Both the position numbers and the translations under genes were made by a program. A model generated the notes under the pieces. The model searched no databases. It saw nothing but the letters and a program-made list of their open reading frames with translations, and was not told the origin of the DNA. A DNA stretch of 7,364 nucleotides from Fidelibacterota bacterium UBA7300 (GTDB taxonomy: Bacteria; Fidelibacterota; Marinisomatia; Marinisomatales; UBA2128), in assembly GCA_002471865.1 (NCBI GenBank), contig DKQU01000056.1, positions 1,788-9,151 of the forward strand, read 5' to 3'. Positions 4,540 to 7,364 of the stretch are shown here, one piece after another; position 1 is the first letter of the stretch; each line of letters starts with the position of its first letter.

Positions 4540-7092
4540 CTACTTCTTTGTCAGTGCCCAACTCCCGTCCCAGTCATCACCGGGGGGATTATCTCGATAG
4601 TGCTCACACCGTGGAATATAAATCCGACTGGGATTGGTCTTGCGCCCGGGGAACATATCCTCCAGTTCATCTGATGTCCGAAATGCTTCAACAGCTTCTT
4701 CCCACTTCTGATTACGGTACAACGACAGTGCTTCATCGTAAGCTGTAAGAAGTTTTTCGTATCCGTCCGGCATGTTTCCTACTTCGGCGATAAGCTCATA
4801 CACTTTCGCCGGCTCTGTCTTCCCCATGACAATCACATAGTCCAGGTCCCGCCAGATGAACTTGTCGCTACACGCTTTCTGTGTCTCAGCAGCCACCTGA
4901 ATATATATTCCGTACTGCTTGGCAGATGCCTCCAGCCGGGCCGCCAGATTCACCGTATCACCCATCATGGTGTAGTTCATCCGCATGGATGAACCCATAT
5001 TCCCCGTTACCATAGAGCCGGTATTGATGCCGATACGGTTTTGCATATGATGGACAATCTCCGGCCATCGGTCGCCCTGGGATTCCCACTCCTTGCGGAG
5101 TTCCGCCAGCCGTTCCTGCATCTTCACAGCTGTCAGGCAAGCATAGTACTCATGATTCTCTACCGGAGCCGGCGCTCCGTAGAAAGCGACAATGGCGTCA
5201 CCGATGTACTTATCCAGCGTCCCCTTATTCGCCAGCAGGATATCGGTCATTTCGGTCAGATAACTGTTCAAGAGCTCCACCAGATCAGCCGCCGATAACT
5301 TTTCGGAGAACGTGGAAAAACTCTGGATATCTGTGAAGAACGCCGTGTGGTTTCCTTCCTCCCCACCCAGTTGGGGTTCCTGCTTCTCTTTGTACATCTG
5401 ATCAATGAGCTCAGGTGAGATATAAGTACCAAAAGTGTTTTTCAAAAAACGTTTGTCCTTCTCTGCCACCAAGAAATTGTAGAGGAAGAACCCCAGGTAC
5501 GTCACTCCCAGACTGATAGACGGCCGGACAACCTCCCACATGAGCAAATGATTCTGAAACTGGCTGTAGCTGAAGAAAATCCAAGTTCCCATGGCGATCA
5601 ACGGCAAAGGGAGTGACCAGAGGGGCTTAGGAGGCAAAGCGACCACTGCTCCCAGTACAACCGACATAATGACAATTATCCAAAAATTGGTGGTACTGCT
5701 TGTCTTTCCTACGAACTCCCCTTCCAGCAAACTGTGGAGCACGTTGGCGTGAATCTCCACACCCGGGAAAGTCTCCTGTACTGGAGTGTTCCGCAAATCC
5801 ATCAATCCCGGAAGGGACGCACCCACGATGGCAGACTTATCCTCCCAGAAATCAGGTGAGATCCATTGCGGATTCATACAATAGACATACTCAATATATT
5901 GAAATGTCCGATACTTGCCGAAATAGTTGACGTATAGCCGGCCTTTTTCATCGATGGGGATTTCGCGTACAACCACCCCTGCCCTGTTTTTCAGCCGAAG
6001 AATTCCCGCATCAAAATCATAGTTCAAGCCGTCTTGTGGAATGTCGAGATTATCCATGACCGCTGATAGCGTTATGGAAGGATAGACATGCCCAGGTCCT
6101 TCAAAGTAGACCGCGGTAGGCGCCCTACGGATGATACCATCTTCATCCTGCGGCAAATTGACAGTCCCCACGCCATAAGAAGACGTCAGCAGCTGAAAAT
6201 GTGTATTCCCGATCCGTGTGGCAGAAGGGAGCTGCTTCGCCTGTTCATCCGGCAGATCAATGATATGCCGCTGCCAGGCGGAAGAGTCGTACCCCTGAGG
6301 TTCCGTCTCCATTTTGTAAAGGAAACTGGCGGAATCATCACTCTCAAAAACAAGAGCGTGGTGAGTTTTATCACTCTCTCCGGTCGCCTTTGTAAATTGT
6401 AAAGGGTCCGACCCGAGGAGATAGTCCTCTGTGCGAGCTGAGAGCCACTCATCAGCCGGCCAGTTTGAAACGGCCAGATCGTATACCAATTGCCATTTGA
6501 TGGTATCCTGAGGATCGAAGATGATGTCAAACAAGAGGCTTCGCGGTTCGATTAGCGTCAGCGTATCAATGGGGAATATTTGACCTTCCGATCCGTCAAG
6601 ATCCACATGCTGCACAAAGAAATCGTATCCGCTCCAGTTTTTTCGCCCAGTCATGGTGGTTGTGCTGTCGTAAGCGATATGGTCCAGCAATTCCAGTTCA
6701 GCTTCGGGATCCTCAGAATTATAGCGGTACAGTTGATAATAATCGATAGCAGAGGATACCGTATCTGGAGTCCAAGATAGCTTAACAGAATTCGTCACCG
6801 CATCGATAAGCTGTCCGTGATAAGCGTGAGGCCAGTCCTGATATCTCCCGAGCCCGCCGCTGTCCGGTGGAGCGATGGAGTTGTTCTCGATGTCGATGAT
6901 CACTATGTCACCGATGGACTCGGGTTCCACATCGGACACCTTCGATTTCATCCTTGCATCGTAGGAAAGATACTCGTAACCGTCTAGGAGTGATTTCAAA
7001 GCAGGAATACGTGATGAGCCCCAGCCCATGATCAATCCAACTGCCAGACCGATACCGGCACCGATGATCACTCGCTTTAAAATATCAGACAT
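4540..7092 (-). CDS. CHASE2-domain class III adenylate cyclase, membrane-bound, with FN3-like insertion
   Basis: The 850-residue product makes cAMP from ATP in the cytoplasm under control of an extracytoplasmic sensor. Residues 7-23 are a first membrane helix. Residues about 38-460 are the CHASE2 sensor (DGYEYLSYDARMK 37-49, GDIVIIDIEN 61-70, PRSLLFDIIFD 183-193, DEDGIIRRAP 316-325, FPGVEIHANVLHSLL 442-456). A fibronectin type III-like segment (about 101-180) interrupts it. Three membrane helices follow (about 469-487, 493-509, 522-542). The cyclase domain (about 578-768) has metal-binding Asp588 (FFTDIQSFS) and Asp632 (KYIGDAIVAFYGAP), adenine-type Lys628, and Asp712, Asn715 and Arg719 in GDTVNLAARLE. 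All key residues are present, favouring ATP over GTP. The tail (about 775-840) is a TPR-like helical pair. No Shine-Dalgarno site precedes ATG7092. The upstream gene ends 30 bases away on the same strand, suggesting an operon. Confidence 0.93.
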   Translation of the reverse strand: MSDILKRVIIGAGIGLAVGLIMGWGSSRIPALKSLLDGYEYLSYDARMKSKVSDVEPESIGDIVIIDIENNSIAPPDSGGLGRYQDWPHAYHGQLIDAVTNSVKLSWTPDTVSSAIDYYQLYRYNSEDPEAELELLDHIAYDSTTTMTGRKNWSGYDFFVQHVDLDGSEGQIFPIDTLTLIEPRSLLFDIIFDPQDTIKWQLVYDLAVSNWPADEWLSARTEDYLLGSDPLQFTKATGESDKTHHALVFESDDSASFLYKMETEPQGYDSSAWQRHIIDLPDEQAKQLPSATRIGNTHFQLLTSSYGVGTVNLPQDEDGIIRRAPTAVYFEGPGHVYPSITLSAVMDNLDIPQDGLNYDFDAGILRLKNRAGVVVREIPIDEKGRLYVNYFGKYRTFQYIEYVYCMNPQWISPDFWEDKSAIVGASLPGLMDLRNTPVQETFPGVEIHANVLHSLLEGEFVGKTSSTTNFWIIVIMSVVLGAVVALPPKPLWSLPLPLIAMGTWIFFSYSQFQNHLLMWEVVRPSISLGVTYLGFFLYNFLVAEKDKRFLKNTFGTYISPELIDQMYKEKQEPQLGGEEGNHTAFFTDIQSFSTFSEKLSAADLVELLNSYLTEMTDILLANKGTLDKYIGDAIVAFYGAPAPVENHEYYACLTAVKMQERLAELRKEWESQGDRWPEIVHHMQNRIGINTGSMVTGNMGSSMRMNYTMMGDTVNLAARLEASAKQYGIYIQVAAETQKACSDKFIWRDLDYVIVMGKTEPAKVYELIAEVGNMPDGYEKLLTAYDEALSLYRNQKWEEAVEAFRTSDELEDMFPGRKTNPSRIYIPRCEHYRDNPPGDDWDGSWALTKK

Positions 7093-7122
7093 TAGGTTAA
7101 AATAACACCATTATAAACCAGA

Positions 7123-7364
7123 TTACTCAGCGTCCAGTTCTTCATTCCACTTCACCCAGTCAGATTGAGCATCGGCTTCTTTATCGAACTCAAACATGTG
7201 GTACTTTCCATCTGCCCGGAGGTTGATCTGCATCCCTTCCACCAGACTGATCCAGTCTTCCAAGGACACTTCGTATGGACCGGCCACCTGAGTAGGCGCC
7301 TGAATCTCCTGAACGGGCCCAAGGCGGAATTTAGGCGGGCCTCCTTCCTGCTGTTTTTTCTCCA
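7123..7364 (-). CDS. C-terminal end of an unrecognised protein (partial)
   Basis: An open minus-strand frame enters from the right edge and ends at TAA (7125-7123), giving the last 79 residues of a protein. The start is outside the window. The visible part begins with a charged linker (EKKQQEGGPPKFRLGP), continues through VAGPYEVSLEDWISLVEGM and ends with DWVKWNEELDAE. It is acidic, Trp-containing and has no membrane segment or motif I can place. It stops 30 bases before the cyclase ATG with no terminator between, so it is probably in the same operon. Stop-free reading, sensible codon use and neighbour spacing support a real gene; I give no function. Confidence 0.7.
   Translation of the reverse strand, partial: EKKQQEGGPPKFRLGPVQEIQAPTQVAGPYEVSLEDWISLVEGMQINLRADGKYHMFEFDKEADAQSDWVKWNEELDAE

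Noticed and set aside
6186..6530. 114-codon minus-strand frame within the cyclase gene
   Set aside because: It lies wholly inside the well-supported cyclase coding sequence in another frame and its translation is Arg/Ser-rich without motifs. The same applies to the other short frames inside the large genes.

Overview
The window reads as chromosomal DNA from a Gram-negative bacterium of the Fibrobacteres-Chlorobi-Bacteroidetes (FCB) side of the tree. A candidate lineage such as Marinimicrobia (SAR406) or a relative is my best guess. The main clue is a secreted protein ending in a type IX secretion (T9SS type A) sorting domain of the 'NPFNPST...GVYLYQ...KMVLLK' kind. A large CHASE2-adenylate cyclase and start codons with weak or absent Shine-Dalgarno sites fit this. 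The assignment is inference from protein style, not from a marker gene.

Layout. (1) 1-366, minus strand: 5' part of a gene for an exported protein that runs off the left edge. It has a signal peptide, short helical 'GMTDAQIEAEMKERGL'-type repeats and an acidic Pro/Glu linker, and is probably the start of an SLBB/Wza-type polysaccharide export protein. (2) 367-1015: about 650 bases with no convincing gene. It holds a possible promoter for the minus gene (456-485), a striking branched inverted-repeat structure followed by seven Ts (512-619), a 13-bp hairpin (875-912) and a perfect TATAAT box (927-932). (3) 1016-1952, plus strand: tRNA-Lys(CTT), a YqgE/AlgH-family gene, tRNA-Lys(TTT) and a strong hairpin terminator, laid out like one unit. 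(4) 2004-4517, plus strand: an unusual secreted chimera with an arylsulfotransferase-type propeller, then an alpha/beta-hydrolase, then a T9SS sorting tail. Base composition steps from about 30% to about 50% GC part way through. (5) 4540-7364, minus strand: a CHASE2-class III adenylate cyclase with a fibronectin type III-like segment inserted in the sensor domain. It is preceded by the 3' end of an unrecognised gene, probably in the same operon.

How they fit together. No single pathway links the genes. The left edge suggests envelope polysaccharide export, the middle a tRNA/housekeeping unit, and the right a membrane-bound cAMP sensor that converges tail to tail on the secreted enzyme gene with only 22 bases between them. 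The points most worth a second look are the sulfotransferase-hydrolase fusion with its compositional step, the FN3-like insertion in CHASE2, the likely ATT (or mutated) start of the fusion gene, and the structured element at 512-619.
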